Source: Bugula neritina (lineage: Eukaryota; Bryozoa; Gymnolaemata; Cheilostomatida; Bugulidae). From it: 64,000 bases of DNA. The stretch covers positions 19,757,700 through 19,821,699 of the forward strand of contig OZ037768.1 in assembly GCA_964035545.1 (NCBI GenBank), given 5' to 3'. Under the pieces are notes generated by a model. It did no database searches and was not told the origin of the DNA. It was given only the letters and a program-made list of their open reading frames with translations. Positions 1 through 29,200 of the stretch are shown piece after piece (the stretch's first letter is position 1; each line of letters starts with the position of its first letter). The position numbers and the translations under genes are program-made.

Positions 1-178
1 ACAGTGTCAAGCTTAGCAAAGAAAATACTTAAATGGATTAATTAATCATCACAATTTTCATGTTGCAGCATCTTGTTAACCATTTTTAAAGTTATTTATT
101 AATGCTACTGCTGCTACTGCTATAGTTTTTTCATGAAGTACATGGTACAGTAATAATCTATTGCTATTATTTCTTTAG

Positions 179-6359
<6,181 letters not shown>

Positions 6360-6541
6360 GCTGACAGCCACCATTAGCAGTTAGGGCAGACAACTCTCTA
6401 GTTCCTGCTTAGGTTGTGTTGAGTAGCCTTTTAATACATAATGTCCTTCTAAAATATACAAAGATTTTTTAAAGATATTTATATATTATATTATATTATA
6501 TATAATATTTATTTCTGCATTGTGCAAATCTAAATATTTGT

Positions 6542-6547
6542 AATAAA
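6542..6547 (+). terminator. AATAAA poly(A) signal of the CFAP100-like gene
   Basis: This is the first canonical AATAAA after the TGA at 6357-6359, about 185 bp downstream in an AT-rich 3' flank. It is inferred from position only. Confidence 0.45.
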
Positions 6548-6705
6548 TTGATAATGTTATTATAAAATATTTATTCTATTTTGATTATTTAAATAGAGCC
6601 ATGGTAAAATTTCTTTTTGGATTCAAGGGGATATTTTAATGTCTAACTCACTATACATACAATAGGAATAGATTAGGTTCAAATGACATTCCAGTACTTA
6701 GTTAA

Positions 6706-7006
6706 CCCCCTACTCACACTTACCGTACTGTACGCTGCAACAGCAAATATCAGCCATTTTTACAAATATCTGAGCTTCCTGTAGGGTGTTGCGGTACGGT
6801 AGGATCAAGCACTGTTTGATGCAAATAAGTTGCGGCGGACTCCTATTGGACAGAAAAACTTTTGCGCTAACTCATTGGATATATTTGTCCAATGAAGTGT
6901 CATAGATCGTACCTAATAGCAGACTTTGAAAACTTCAGCCCGGACACATTAAAACTGGCTGATATTTGCTGTTACGACTTACATTACGGTAAGTGTGAAT
7001 GAGGGG
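6706..7006 (+). mobile_element. About 300-bp nonautonomous inverted-repeat element, copy 1
   Basis: The left end (CCCCCTACTCACACTTACCG) and right end (CGGTAAGTGTGAATGAGGGG) are inverted repeats of about 20 bp. The interior has its own inverted pieces, such as GCAAATATCAGCCATTTTTA near the left end and GGCTGATATTTGCTGTTA near the right. It has no ORF. A second copy lies in opposite orientation at 56624-56967 and shares nearly the whole interior. I could not define the target-site duplication, so the superfamily is open. Confidence 0.85.
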
Positions 7007-10000
7007 TATGGAATAATTTATATGATTATATAATAATATAATATGATATATGGTCATTGTATATAAAGGAATAATCATATATAAAGCTGATGGGTATCCG
7101 AATAAGTTCCATTATTCTATTGGGTTTGCATCTACCTTTATTGTGGTCAACCACTAGTTTTCACGAAAGCATTGCATAATTATAACAAAGAAGCCGTTAG
7201 TTGCAAAGAATGACTACAATAGAATATTGTAGGGCCCCTTGACATATAAGCCGATCAAGGTCCAGAAACCTTATCTTCTGTAATTCTATTTAAATTTCAG
7301 GGTCTAGTTACAGTCCAAACATTTTATATTTCACAAAATTCAAAGTTCACATTTCAGTCTGCTGAGAACACTAGTGGGCTGCATGATCATTTAAATTGTC
7401 TTCTCTTATCAAATAAATTTTGTAGACATATTAACTTTTATGTTTTAGAATTTATTAAAATTAAAATGAAACTGCATCATTTTCAATTTACAAATCAAAC
7501 TCGAGGTTGACATTTTCTGCTTGATGGTTATACAAAATAATTATAGAATAACCAGCAACTATTTTTTTTCTATTATGGAATTTATGAGGTTTTTATTAAA
7601 AAAATTGATGAAATAATTGAAAAAATTTTTAAACATGGCTTTAAATTAAAACCATTAGATAAGTAGTTGGCAAAAAACCAAAAAAAAAATCGAATGCATG
7701 CAGTTATCTGCATGATACAATCATTATGTATGAATGCATGAATTAGTGTAGATAAGGTGCCTACCTTGATCAGCTGGTCTGAGCTACTAATATTGTACTG
7801 GCTTCAGTTAGTCAGCATTGCTCTGCAGGTATCCGGCATCATCAGGTAGGTAAGCTCAGTACCACATTACTATAGAGTCAGCAGCATGTTACATAATTTA
7901 AAAAGGCACAAAGACAACTAGTGCAGCCCTTAAGGAAAATATACACCAAACTTAACTTCATTGCCGTCATTTAGTGATCAAGCTGATTTATTGTACACAT
8001 CTTGTAATTGCAAATAAAGGCAAAAGTGATTTATTTTAGGCATGCTGCACATTTTTAGGGACAACAATACCTTACATAACTAATTTAATGGCAAATTAAT
8101 ACAACACAATTTTCTGATAAGATATTATCGTTTTATTTTGTCATTTAAAGATCCATATTAGATGTTAATCTACTAGTTATTCATAGCTGCCCTGACAGCT
8201 CATAGCACTGTGATAGTCTTACAATGTAATGAAATATTGTGTAGTTTATTATTTTCTCAGGTATTGTTTAACCAAGTCTCTAGTCTCGAATTATGTGTGT
8301 TAATGTTTATGACTCCATGATGTTCTCACCTAAACCTGCTATAATAGTTTTTTATATACTTTCTATAATATTAAAGGGTATAATTTGACATCATCAGAGT
8401 ATATAAATAATGAATGAACCTACATTCTAGATATATATAATAGGTACATATAATTATTTACATTGTAAGAAGCTCTCATAAGTAAATGATTACTAATAGA
8501 AGTTTTATAGATTACTTTTTTAAATTTTAGCTGCTAATAAAGCAAGACTAGCACAATTAAGTTGATGAAGTTCTTTTTCAAAATATACATACAATAACTA
8601 TTAGATATGATAAACTGTAGCATTTAAACTATTTAGGCTTTAAAATGCAACAGTTTAGGTATTTTATCTGTGTTGTTGCATGGTGACAACAGTTTATATA
8701 CATGCATATGAATATAGTTGCAAGCATGAGTTATATTCTTTAATGCTATAACTATTTCATAGATGACTAAACACTGCAAATTAACAATATGTAAACAATG
8801 TATAAATTAAAGTATTATTTCACTCAATGTATTGACATAGCTTTACATATGATTAATTAGTTTATTATAGTCATGAGTACCTACTTTATAAACAAATTTT
8901 AATTTTGGTAAAAGGGCTTTAAAACTTTGGCAAACAATGCTTGAGAATTTTACAGCTGCTTGATTATTGCAAGCCATATGCATCAAACGTTATTTGATTA
9001 GCATTAATTATTATAATAATATTACACTGTATAATTCGTCAACTGCACAACTAATAATCTGAGTTTATGGGTTATCATCTCTTGCAACAATGCTAGTTAA
9101 CCAATCATGTGGTAAGGTTATTTCTTTGAAATGTGATTCGTCAAAAGCAGTGAATTCCCAACATGCGTCCTTGAGAGTACAAAGTTCACAGCGTTTTACT
9201 GGTCGTCCTGGCAAACTGATTTATTCGCAGGAATAAATGTAAAAATCAAAGTAGCAAGCGGCGAGTTCTACGATTCATTGCCCATTGGTTTCAAGGACAC
9301 ACGTAATTCAATCTAATTATAGATGATATATTTAGAAGCAGAACTGTTGACGTTGTCGTTAAACACAAAGCTCATAAGACTAACTCACTAACAGTAACTC
9401 TAAGTCCGACTCGTACTCATCACTCATGGTTATATTCATATTGATATTATGATTATGATATACTGCTATTGATTTTTATATAGTATAAAATTACTAATTG
9501 ACTTTTCAATCTTCATTGTTCTTTTTTATACTAGTTTGACTACCTTCGTTAACTCATAGTCATTCATTTGCTCACTCTAAGTCTTTGGAAAACTAAGTGT
9601 AGGTTACACTTAGACAGTAATTCGGCGGTATCTCAGTAGCCCAGTGTGATTGGCTATTGACCCTGAAGTTAACATTCGTTTTAGACATTCTCTAATTTAC
9701 TACTACTGTGCTAGTATTTCCTTCACATCATCACATGGGTTTAGATTGACACAGACGTTCGAAAGCGACAAGGTCAAAAGTTTGCAATAAACACTACCTG
9801 TTTCTGTTGATATCACGTTTACTGAACAGAAAAAGTTGAAGTTTTCTGGAAGTTTCTCGGATTATACTCACTTATTTCAAGATATCTTACTAAAATAGGG
9901 TAAAACATTAGCGTTCAGCGGTTGGATAGACAGTGAGTTATTCTTTAAACGTATGTAAACTTGAAATTCACAGATTTGGTGATGAGCAGTGACTCTGAGT

Positions 10001-10226
10001 CCCATTGACACTACCAGTAACTGTAGACGATCTACTTCTAGCCTTTAAAGAATTTATAAACGAAAACTCTCAAGTTAGAACACCGTGGAGAGCTAGTAAT
10101 ACTAATGATTGCTAGTGAGTAGTGATTGATATGGTGAGATGCACAAGGAAAGTTTCATGCTTTTCCACACTCACCATAGAAGAAAACATTTGATGTACAG
10201 CAAAATATCTTTGGTGAATATCAACA

Positions 10227-20363
<10,137 letters not shown>

Positions 20364-20596
20364 GTTTTATCAGAAAAGTTCTATGCAATTCTAAATTTTA
20401 TATTTTTTTACTATACTTCATTTAGTTGGCTACTGATATTTATTATTATTTTATCCACACGCAACTTTAACAGCATTATTCTTTAGTAATGTTATTTTAT
20501 TGACTTTTATTTGCTAATCTATACTTGCTATGACAAAAAGCTTTCATTAATTTGCATATGAAATTTTGTGTTTAAAAAATTGATTATTTGGAACAG

Positions 20597-20602
20597 AATA
20601 AA
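20597..20602 (+). terminator. AATAAA poly(A) signal of HDHD5
   Basis: This is a canonical hexamer about 235 bp after the TAA at 20361-20363, in AT-rich sequence. It is positional inference. Confidence 0.5.
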
Positions 20603-21712
20603 TATATTTTCCTGTGCACTAGAATTTTATGAATACATCAATTAGTTGTTGTAGCTGAGGTTAAAATGTTACAGTATAGACAGTTTATAGATGCTTTATA
20701 AAGAAGTAGTAGAAATATGTTATAGTAGTGTGTAGCAAAACTAAAAATGCATGTTTTTGAAATCATTTCGGTTACTTTCCAATTGTCAATATATTTGCGA
20801 AGTTCTTAGTTCTTTGATGTCTTGTCATAGATTGTTTAACTAAAATTCGTGGCAATTAGTTTCAGTTCTTCACTAATTGAAAATTGTCTCCTCTAAAAAA
20901 TTCCACTTGCTTTTGAGCCTCTTTTACAATTGATATCTTTGTTTAAGTAACAAGTAGCAGAGGGGTTCCAACTTGAAAGTAATCTTGACAAGAAATTTTA
21001 AATTATCTGCATGACTTCAAAAAATAGAGCATCAACTTATTACATGGTTGGGATTTTAAACTGCGAAGTGTTCAATAAGAAAACATATAGGGCTTAAATG
21101 ATACAAAATTTTCACTTTCTTTCGATTATAACCATTATAATAACACATGTACTCGTTAATTCGACGTTAATAATGGACTTGACTGAATGTGCCAAATGCC
21201 ATAACTCTAATATCAACACATTTCATTTTACATGGATACCGTAAATGTGGTTTTGTGAGTTAGATGCAGAATTGTCTCCTGTCAACAATCGCTGACTAGT
21301 TATTTAGTCATTCAAGATAACGGCTATTGGCCAACTTTTACGATAGTGAAATAATACACAAAACACACTAGCGAGAACAATATAAGATATATTATTATTG
21401 AGGGCGTTTGATTTCCGGCCATTCCATTGAAGCTTTACAAAGTCGAAGTAACTGCTTACTATAACGTAAACTAAAAGCTTACTACATTTTTACTAGTGGT
21501 ACTACTGCTGTGGCTATTACGTGATGATAATCATAATTCTAATCAAATTCAATACCAAAGTCATTTATTATATTTAGAGTAAGAATTAATAGCTGTAATT
21601 ACTTATACGTGTTAAGTTTATAAATATGAAATAATAATTATTATTATAATAAATAAATCAATATAATTATAATAATCATTATCATTATAATTATTAATTT
21701 ATAATATCAACG

Positions 21713-21745
21713 CATAAGCATAATATTATTAATATTATGCTTATG
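21713..21745. repeat. Perfect 16-bp palindrome with 1-nt spacer
   Basis: CATAAGCATAATATTA, one T, then its exact reverse complement TAATATTATGCTTATG, inside an AT-rich stretch. Confidence 0.9.
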
Positions 21746-23334
21746 AGTTATGGTCTATGGCTATGCTTTATCAATGTATGTTTCTATTCTCATTCTGATA
21801 GAAAATCAGAATTCTAATAGTAATAGTTATAGTAATACTAATAGTAATAATTTATTTAATCATTTAATTTAATGATTAATCAATGTTCAACTGTAAAACT
21901 AAATATTAAATGCAATCATTTCGAGTTTAATAAGACTAGTTGCATTAGTATTTTTCATTGTAATTAGTAACTTTAGTTTAAGGAGTAATAGCTAAAAATA
22001 AATCTACTGATAATATTAATTGTGATTGTCATAGTGCACTGCCACTAGTCTTAAACTTATAGCTAGAATGACACTCTGACTAGCTAGTAGCTGTAAGACT
22101 GAGAGTGAGTGGGAGTGTAATGTTCAGATTGGATTTAACATTTAGGTTTAAAAGACTAATCGGTCATCTTTTCATTTCCATCAGTCAGTGATAACCGACA
22201 GTCATAGTGATAGTGGCTATGTGCATTAGTTTTACTATTAGTTAAATAGTTAGCAGTGCTATTTTTTTTAGAAAAAAAACATGGAAATGATCAAATATTT
22301 TCCTATGCCTCCCAGTTTAATGATAACTTCTTATATTATTATCCATGCTGTCAGCTGTATTTGTGATACTCATAGCCATACTAATACTGCCATTTGAATC
22401 TAGAACTGATCAAAAGCCCATTTTTTCTATCCATTTACTCATTTCAATTTGGAACCTTGATATTATTGTTTTTACAATTAAAACATTTGTTAAATTTACT
22501 ATATAATTATGAATAACAAACACCCTAGGCTTGAAAGCCTGTTTTAATTTCACCTAACTAATTTTCCAACTGTGTATAGATAGATTCAATAAATAATGTT
22601 ATTTTTATTTTTGTTCATTATATCCATACATATCTTCAGTATTTACAGTTATGGGTTTTGTAATACTGTAATATGCTACAGTCATAAAAAGGGACATTAT
22701 AATCAGTTTAAACTGTAGGGGTTCTCAATATGAGTCATAACTGTTTCAGATGGGTCATAGAGATGCAAGTTCAAGTTTAATATTTATATTACAATTTTTT
22801 TATTTAATATCAGATATGACGTTGAACTTTTAAGCTCATTCTTCAACTGATAATATACATATATAAACTGGTAGGATCTGCTATTTTCATGTTCTCATTA
22901 AGCACTATTTGTGGCCAGCTAAAGGTGTTTTTATTGAAGTATTTTCATTCTTTTTAAAGAGACTTTACTCATTTAACTTTAAAATGATCTAATGGGAACT
23001 TTTGTTTATCTGTAATGTGATCAATCTATTGGATCAGAAGTTATTTTTTAAAACCAGTTTGTTCTGGTTTCATCATGAAGAAAGCAAATTTTAATCTGTA
23101 AGAAACATTAGTAACCTATAGTAACCTATAGTCTGAGTTCTACATTGACTCTCTAACATGGATTGTCTGTTAACATTATATTGGTCTAGACTCTAGTGAT
23201 TGCTACTCTAAAACTTTGTACAACATATCACATACACAACTCTACCAATGTACTATCAATAAGGAAAAATAGTTTTCTCCTGCATTTGAATAGGTTTTTT
23301 ATGTTGGTTTTATTTTATAGTTAATTCTGCAAAG

Positions 23335-26243
23335 ATGCCTCCCAAAAACTGTGGATCTTGCCAGAAGATGGTCTATCCAATGGATGAGCTCAAATGTTTA
23401 GACAAGGTGTGTGTCAATTTACTCTGAGTTGTACTGGTGACTCACGGTTAGTGACTCACTGCTAGTGATTTGCTGTTATGACTCACTCTCAGTACACTGT
23501 TGGCATAATGTTAGTGGCTAACCGTTAGTAGCATACTGTTGATCACTCGCTGTTGGTGACTCACTAGTATTGCACTGTTATGGCTTGTGTCAATTAGCTG
23601 CCATGAGCAAGTTTAAGTAATGGGAAGCTTACTGTGAAGAAATTAGGAGCTTGTGCGACGGTTATCTTTAGTTTTAATAATAGAAAGAGGGCCATGTTTG
23701 CTTGCATATTCCAGCTATTTTAGAAGTATGTAAGGAAGTTTTCTGCCAGTTACTTTTCCTTCACTACATTTTCAAGCACCACACTCTTAGTGTCAACAAA
23801 ACATGTTTTTCTAACCTGGCTATACTACTAGTAGGTCTAGATTCTAGAATGTGGTTTTAGTGTGCAAATCACTATAAGCTTCCTTTTTGTTAATCTTCAT
23901 TCATTAAAAACTGGCCACAACTCACTTAAGCTAATTATTCGGTAGGTGAGTGCTAGGGCACTGTAGGGATAGGACTGCTAATACACACAGCCTACTATTC
24001 CTATCAAGACTTTGTTATTCCATCTTATAATCTTTTTACTGGCAAAAGTTGTAACGCTCTACTATGAAGGGGGGGGGGGGGGCTGGGAAAAAACCATCTT
24101 CATTTTTGGCTATAGAACTAGTATTTTCACTAGTTCCTATTAATATTTTTTTGCAGAGTTGGGGGATTAAGTAGTCCCCCTCCCCCACCCAGCTAATTTA
24201 TGGAGTTTGTTGTATAATAAATTTGTACTGTGAGCAGTGAAAGTATTTTAACCCAACTGTGGGCAGAATTAAACTGAATTGTAAATTAGTTATTGCGTTG
24301 GGTGTTAACCTTCTGCTATATTTCAAAGTTGAAGTTTTTCTCCAAATTTAGAGTTAGTTACCATTATTTGGACTAACCTTGTTTCATTAATCTGTCAACT
24401 CTTTTACAATTTTATTGGATTTACATTAAACAGTAACATTGCAATTGGTGCCTTGAAATAATGTGTCTATATAAATATTCTATTGGTAGACAGTGCTTTC
24501 CATTTCTTGCTGTAATATTGTAATAAAACTCACATTTGTGTAACTTCCTCCATCCTTGTGAGAACCCCTGGTGGTGGGAGTTTTGTAAAAGTAGGCAAAG
24601 GGGTCTATGCTGGCGACATGGTTTGAGAACTCTAGCCCAGGAACAATTTGGACCAGATGCTCTTCCTTCCATCACTACCAGCCCCACGGGATTCAAACCC
24701 ATGACATAGCACATGAGTGTCTACTAGGCCAGCGCTCTAACCGCTAGACCATGCTGGTATTGTAATAATGTTATTTTGTATTGTTTATTAACAATGCACA
24801 AATCTTACATGGAGATTTTTCACTGCGTTTTGCCATTAAATAAACTAGCTATAGTAATCCATTTTCAGACATGGCACAAGGCGTGTTTCAGATGCCAGGT
24901 TTGCAGTATGACATTAAATATGAAGAATTATAAAGGATACAACAAGCTACCCTATTGCAATGCGTAAGTATGAAACCCTACTCTCAGATACTAGATCTCT
25001 TCAGCTGGTGTAGACTCCTTTTCAATATTTGAACAGCGATCTCTTAGATGAGATTATTTTTAGTTGACTTTCAATATACTCTCCCTTGCGACTAGCTGTA
25101 GTTAGACTGAACTTTTACTTGCAACTAGCAACTATGATTTGCAACTAGATGTAGTGAGACTCAACTATTATAACTAGATGTAGTGAGACTGTACTAACAG
25201 AGCGTAGGTTTAACTGGAACAGAGCTTGGTCTCAGTCTCACATGTCTCTCTGTTTCCAGACATTACCCAACCACAAAGTTCACAGCCGTAGCTGACACTC
25301 CTGAAAATATGAGAATAAAGAAGAATTCACAGATTCAGAGCAACGTAAGACTATCACTACTGCTACTACTACTGCTACTACTACTACTACTACTATTACT
25401 GCTACTACTAGTGTCTACTACTACTATTACTGCTACTACTACTACTAACACGGCTACTGCTACTAGTACTACTACTACTGCTACTATTACTACTACTACT
25501 ATTACTTCTACTGCTACTACTACTACTACTACTGCTACTGTGGCTGCTGCTGCCGCCACTACTACTACTACCGCCACTACTACTACTACTACTACTGCTA
25601 CTACTACTGCTACTAATACTATTAGTGCCTACCAGTACTACCACTACCATTTCTTCTAATATTTTTATCATTTTGTCTTACATTATCAATTTTATCAATG
25701 ACACCTGCGTTGTTTATTTTGCAGGTTAAATATCATGAAGAGTTTGAAGCTGCTAAAGGTAGGGCGTAGTACTAATACCTGCAGAGTATTTGTATTGCAT
25801 GTACACACCTGGGCAGTGTGTATTTATCATGTGTTATCACTTGTCTTACCTGCCACAGTGTTTCTGTCTGTATGTCACACATGGCCATTCCACTCCAATA
25901 CCAACTACATGTTTACACTTGACCTATTTTCTGCTGGGACAACATTAGCTAATATTTCATGTTAGACAAGTTGAGGGAATTCATGACTGTCAACCACATG
26001 ACTGAATGAATTCAAACCAGGGTATCCTGTGCTATGTGTTACATTAAACACGTTTACCAATATATTTACCAATATATTTACCAATATAGCAGTGATAGCG
26101 GTAACGGTGGTAGTGGTAGTAACAGTAGTTTAGTAGTAGTAGTAATAACAGTAGTAGTAGTGGTAGTAGTAGTAGTGGTGGCGGTGGCAGTGGTAGTACT
26201 AGTACTAGTAGCAGTATTAGTAGCAGCAGTAGTAGTAGCAGTG

Positions 26244-26276
<33 letters not shown>

Positions 26277-29200
26277 GTAGTGACTATGAGTCACAATCCA
26301 ACTGACTCTGTATCCATCATCAAACATTCAACACAGTGTACAGCCTTTGCAACTATTCAAGTGTGAACATAAAAATTCATTTCAGCAGTGAGTAAAGCAT
26401 TTCTAATCCAAGCACCTCATAGTGAGCAGTCAAGTGTGTAGAAATTCAACACCAACATTGTTTACTGAATGTAGGACTACACACTGTATCAACATATGTA
26501 TTTAAACAAAGTTGAGCAATCATAGCTTTGCCTAAAATAAATGTTTTTAACCTTTTTTGGGAAAAAATTGCTGTTTTTGAATCACTAAAGTGTGCTAGTA
26601 ATGGTTGCTGTGGTGACTGGCATGTCCCCAGTGTTAGGTCATCTTCTTGTTTATTATTTACTATCACTTTTTGGTTTCATATCACTTTGTGTTTTATCCT
26701 TTGTCTCTTATCTCACTGTCAAATATCAAAGTGTAAAACATATTCATTTCCATATTTTGTGTGTCCTCAAAACTTGTTTATGTTTTCATATTCAATCATC
26801 AAGTTAGATGTATGTGCAAAGAGGAACTTTAGTTTTAGTGAATATTTGTAGTAGGAGAAATTGTCTGCTTTTGAAATAAATCAAAAGTTATAAACTCAAA
26901 CTAAGAAAAATATTTTCATCTCCAAGTGTCTAAACAGTGTGTTGTTGTGTATTGTTGATTATAACTCTTTACTGAGTGTGATAATGCTATGTACAGTAAT
27001 TGTTTGCCCTTTCTATAAAATACTTGCTTTATATGCTATCTAACTCTACTGTATACCAACTTTACTCTTTAGCCTATACCCACTCTATACGGACTCTACT
27101 GTATAATCTATACACACTCTACTGTATAATCTATACACACTCTACTGTATAATCTATACACACTCTACTGTATAATCTATACGCACTCTACTGTATAATC
27201 TATACCCACTCTATACACACTCTACTGTATAATCTATACCCACTCTATACACACTCTACTCTATACAGTTGTATACTACAGTTAATACACACTCCCACTT
27301 TCCTTCCCAGGTCAGTACACAGCTGTAGCTGATGATCCTGAGACCATGAGGGTGAGAAAGAATATGAACACAATAAGTAACGTCGCTTACCACGGTGACA
27401 TGATCAGGAAACAGGAAATGGAAAATGCTCGTCCTTCAGAAATTGTTGGTAAGTTGTTGGTGGAAGTTGTGTTCTGATATGAAGTGGCGTATACATTGCT
27501 GGGGGGAGGGGTGATGGTGAAAGTGTAGACTGTTCTCATTATCATTTTAAGGCAGCGCAGAGCAGATATAAGCAGATTAAGGCAGCGATAATTGTTGTGA
27601 AATCTTGATTAAAAAGTAGAAACAATAGTTTCCACAGTACTTTGGTATTGGCGGTGAAAGTCGGTTTAGTTGTTATCTGATGTAGCTCAAGGTCTGTGTA
27701 GCTTGGGAAGGGGGGGTCTGTGTAGCTTGGGAAGGGGGGGGTCTGTGTAGCTTGGGAAGGGGGGTGTAGCAGAGGGATGGGGGGTGTGTAGCAGAGAGGG
27801 GGAAAGTCGTGTAGCAGGTGTTTTATATTGTGATAATGTTGACAATATGTGGGTTAATGATACCCTTGTGGATCTAAATACTAATCTAACTTCTACACTG
27901 TGCACTGCATATTCTACTATATAATTTGCAAAGTGTCATTCCGCTGGAGACAGGATTGATTAGTTTGTATATCAGTGAGTTGCTGCAGGTATGTGCTCGC
28001 AGCAACTACATAAATATATATTATTATAAACAAGTAAACAGTGCGGAGTCGTGCAGTGATCCTATACTCTACTAGCAAGTGTTTAGTTGACTGAAATGGA
28101 GAGCTATTTGTCCTAGTTTGACTCTGGGCACTAACTAACTATAAGCTTGCAAGGGATAGTCATAACTCAGTTAGTTAGTCTCGAAGTTTTTCAGTGAGAA
28201 TCTACGAGAGTAAGTATACTAAGTATAGCATTAGCTATACTGGCAGCAAAACTAGTCATCAACTATTTCTATCTTGGAGTACCACAAGCAATCATCTACA
28301 TAGCTTCTCATAAACCCAGAATATAGGGTAGAGTGAAAAGGAAAATGTTTAAAATCAATTAAGTCTAAAAATAAATTTAGTTGTAGTAAAACAAGAGTTG
28401 AAAGTTTATCATATTTCCAGGCTCATTCTTAAATTATTGTTTTGAAGTTTCTCAAAATTATAAAGAGGGTCAGCAGAATCAATTGTAGCTGAACTACGCA
28501 GCCATGACTCTCCCAGTTGTTTGACACGAGATTATAGAGTTATCCTCACTCTGTGTTTTTAGCCACAGATGGGGAGTCGAGTGGATACAACAGCAGGACG
28601 ACACCGTCGCCACGTCGGCAGCCTGGCAGCATCTCTGACCTTGACCCCAGCGTTGAAGACAAACCTTCACCTTACTCAGCGAGAACTCAAGCTACAACCG
28701 TATATAGCTCCTCATCCGGCGGCCAGAAACAAGGTAGGCTCACGGGCTAAATTTCTGCTTTTGAAAGCAACAAATGATGTCTAAATTTGTTGCACGTAAA
28801 GTTTAGATACTGTTGAAATAAGTTATACTGTACCATGTCCAGTGGGTAGAGTTAAAATGTACTCTACTTCTATATAACTTGTCACTCATTTTCCATGTTT
28901 ATTAAATATAACAGAGTTTCAACGTTTATTGCAGAACTAGACACTGAGCAGCAACGTAAGCTTTTATCATATATTTACCATCTCGCGTAGATTGTGTACA
29001 ATAACATCTCTCTCAGTGATTCCTATATCTAGAGTCTAGATGGTTGGCTATAGACTATTGGTGATGGCGTATGCACTATGTAGATTACTGCAACAGTCTC
29101 ACTGTGACACCCTCCCTTTTTAAGAATTGCTCTATAAGCAGCACCGAGTTAGAGGTGAATGAGTGCAGTAGTTTAGGATTCTTGAGTTTGGAGTTAGGGG

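Larger units (their letters stand above)
6360..10226. other. Intergenic region between CFAP100 and HDHD5
   Basis: This holds the CFAP100 3' flank, one inverted-repeat element (6706-7006) and otherwise unremarkable AT-rich DNA. I see no long ORF, tRNA or conserved coding segment. The promoter and any 5' UTR of HDHD5 should lie near 9900-10226, but I see no clear TATA box there. Confidence 0.6.
20364..23334. other. Intergenic region between HDHD5 and Lasp
   Basis: About 3 kb of AT-rich DNA with no coding potential that I can support. It must hold the Lasp promoter and at least one untranslated exon, because the first coding exon of Lasp is preceded by an acceptor (TTTTATAG at 23313-23320). A near-perfect palindrome sits at 21713-21745. 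I see no transposon ends here. Confidence 0.55.

Noticed and set aside
8676-8697. X-box-like GTTGCATGGTGACAAC
   Set aside because: Departs from the RFX consensus in both half-sites and spacing; no conserved context.
25309-25671. Thr-, Ser- and Val-rich ORFs on both strands
   Set aside because: Trinucleotide repeat in a Lasp intron; all frames stay open because no triplet in the repeat is a stop.
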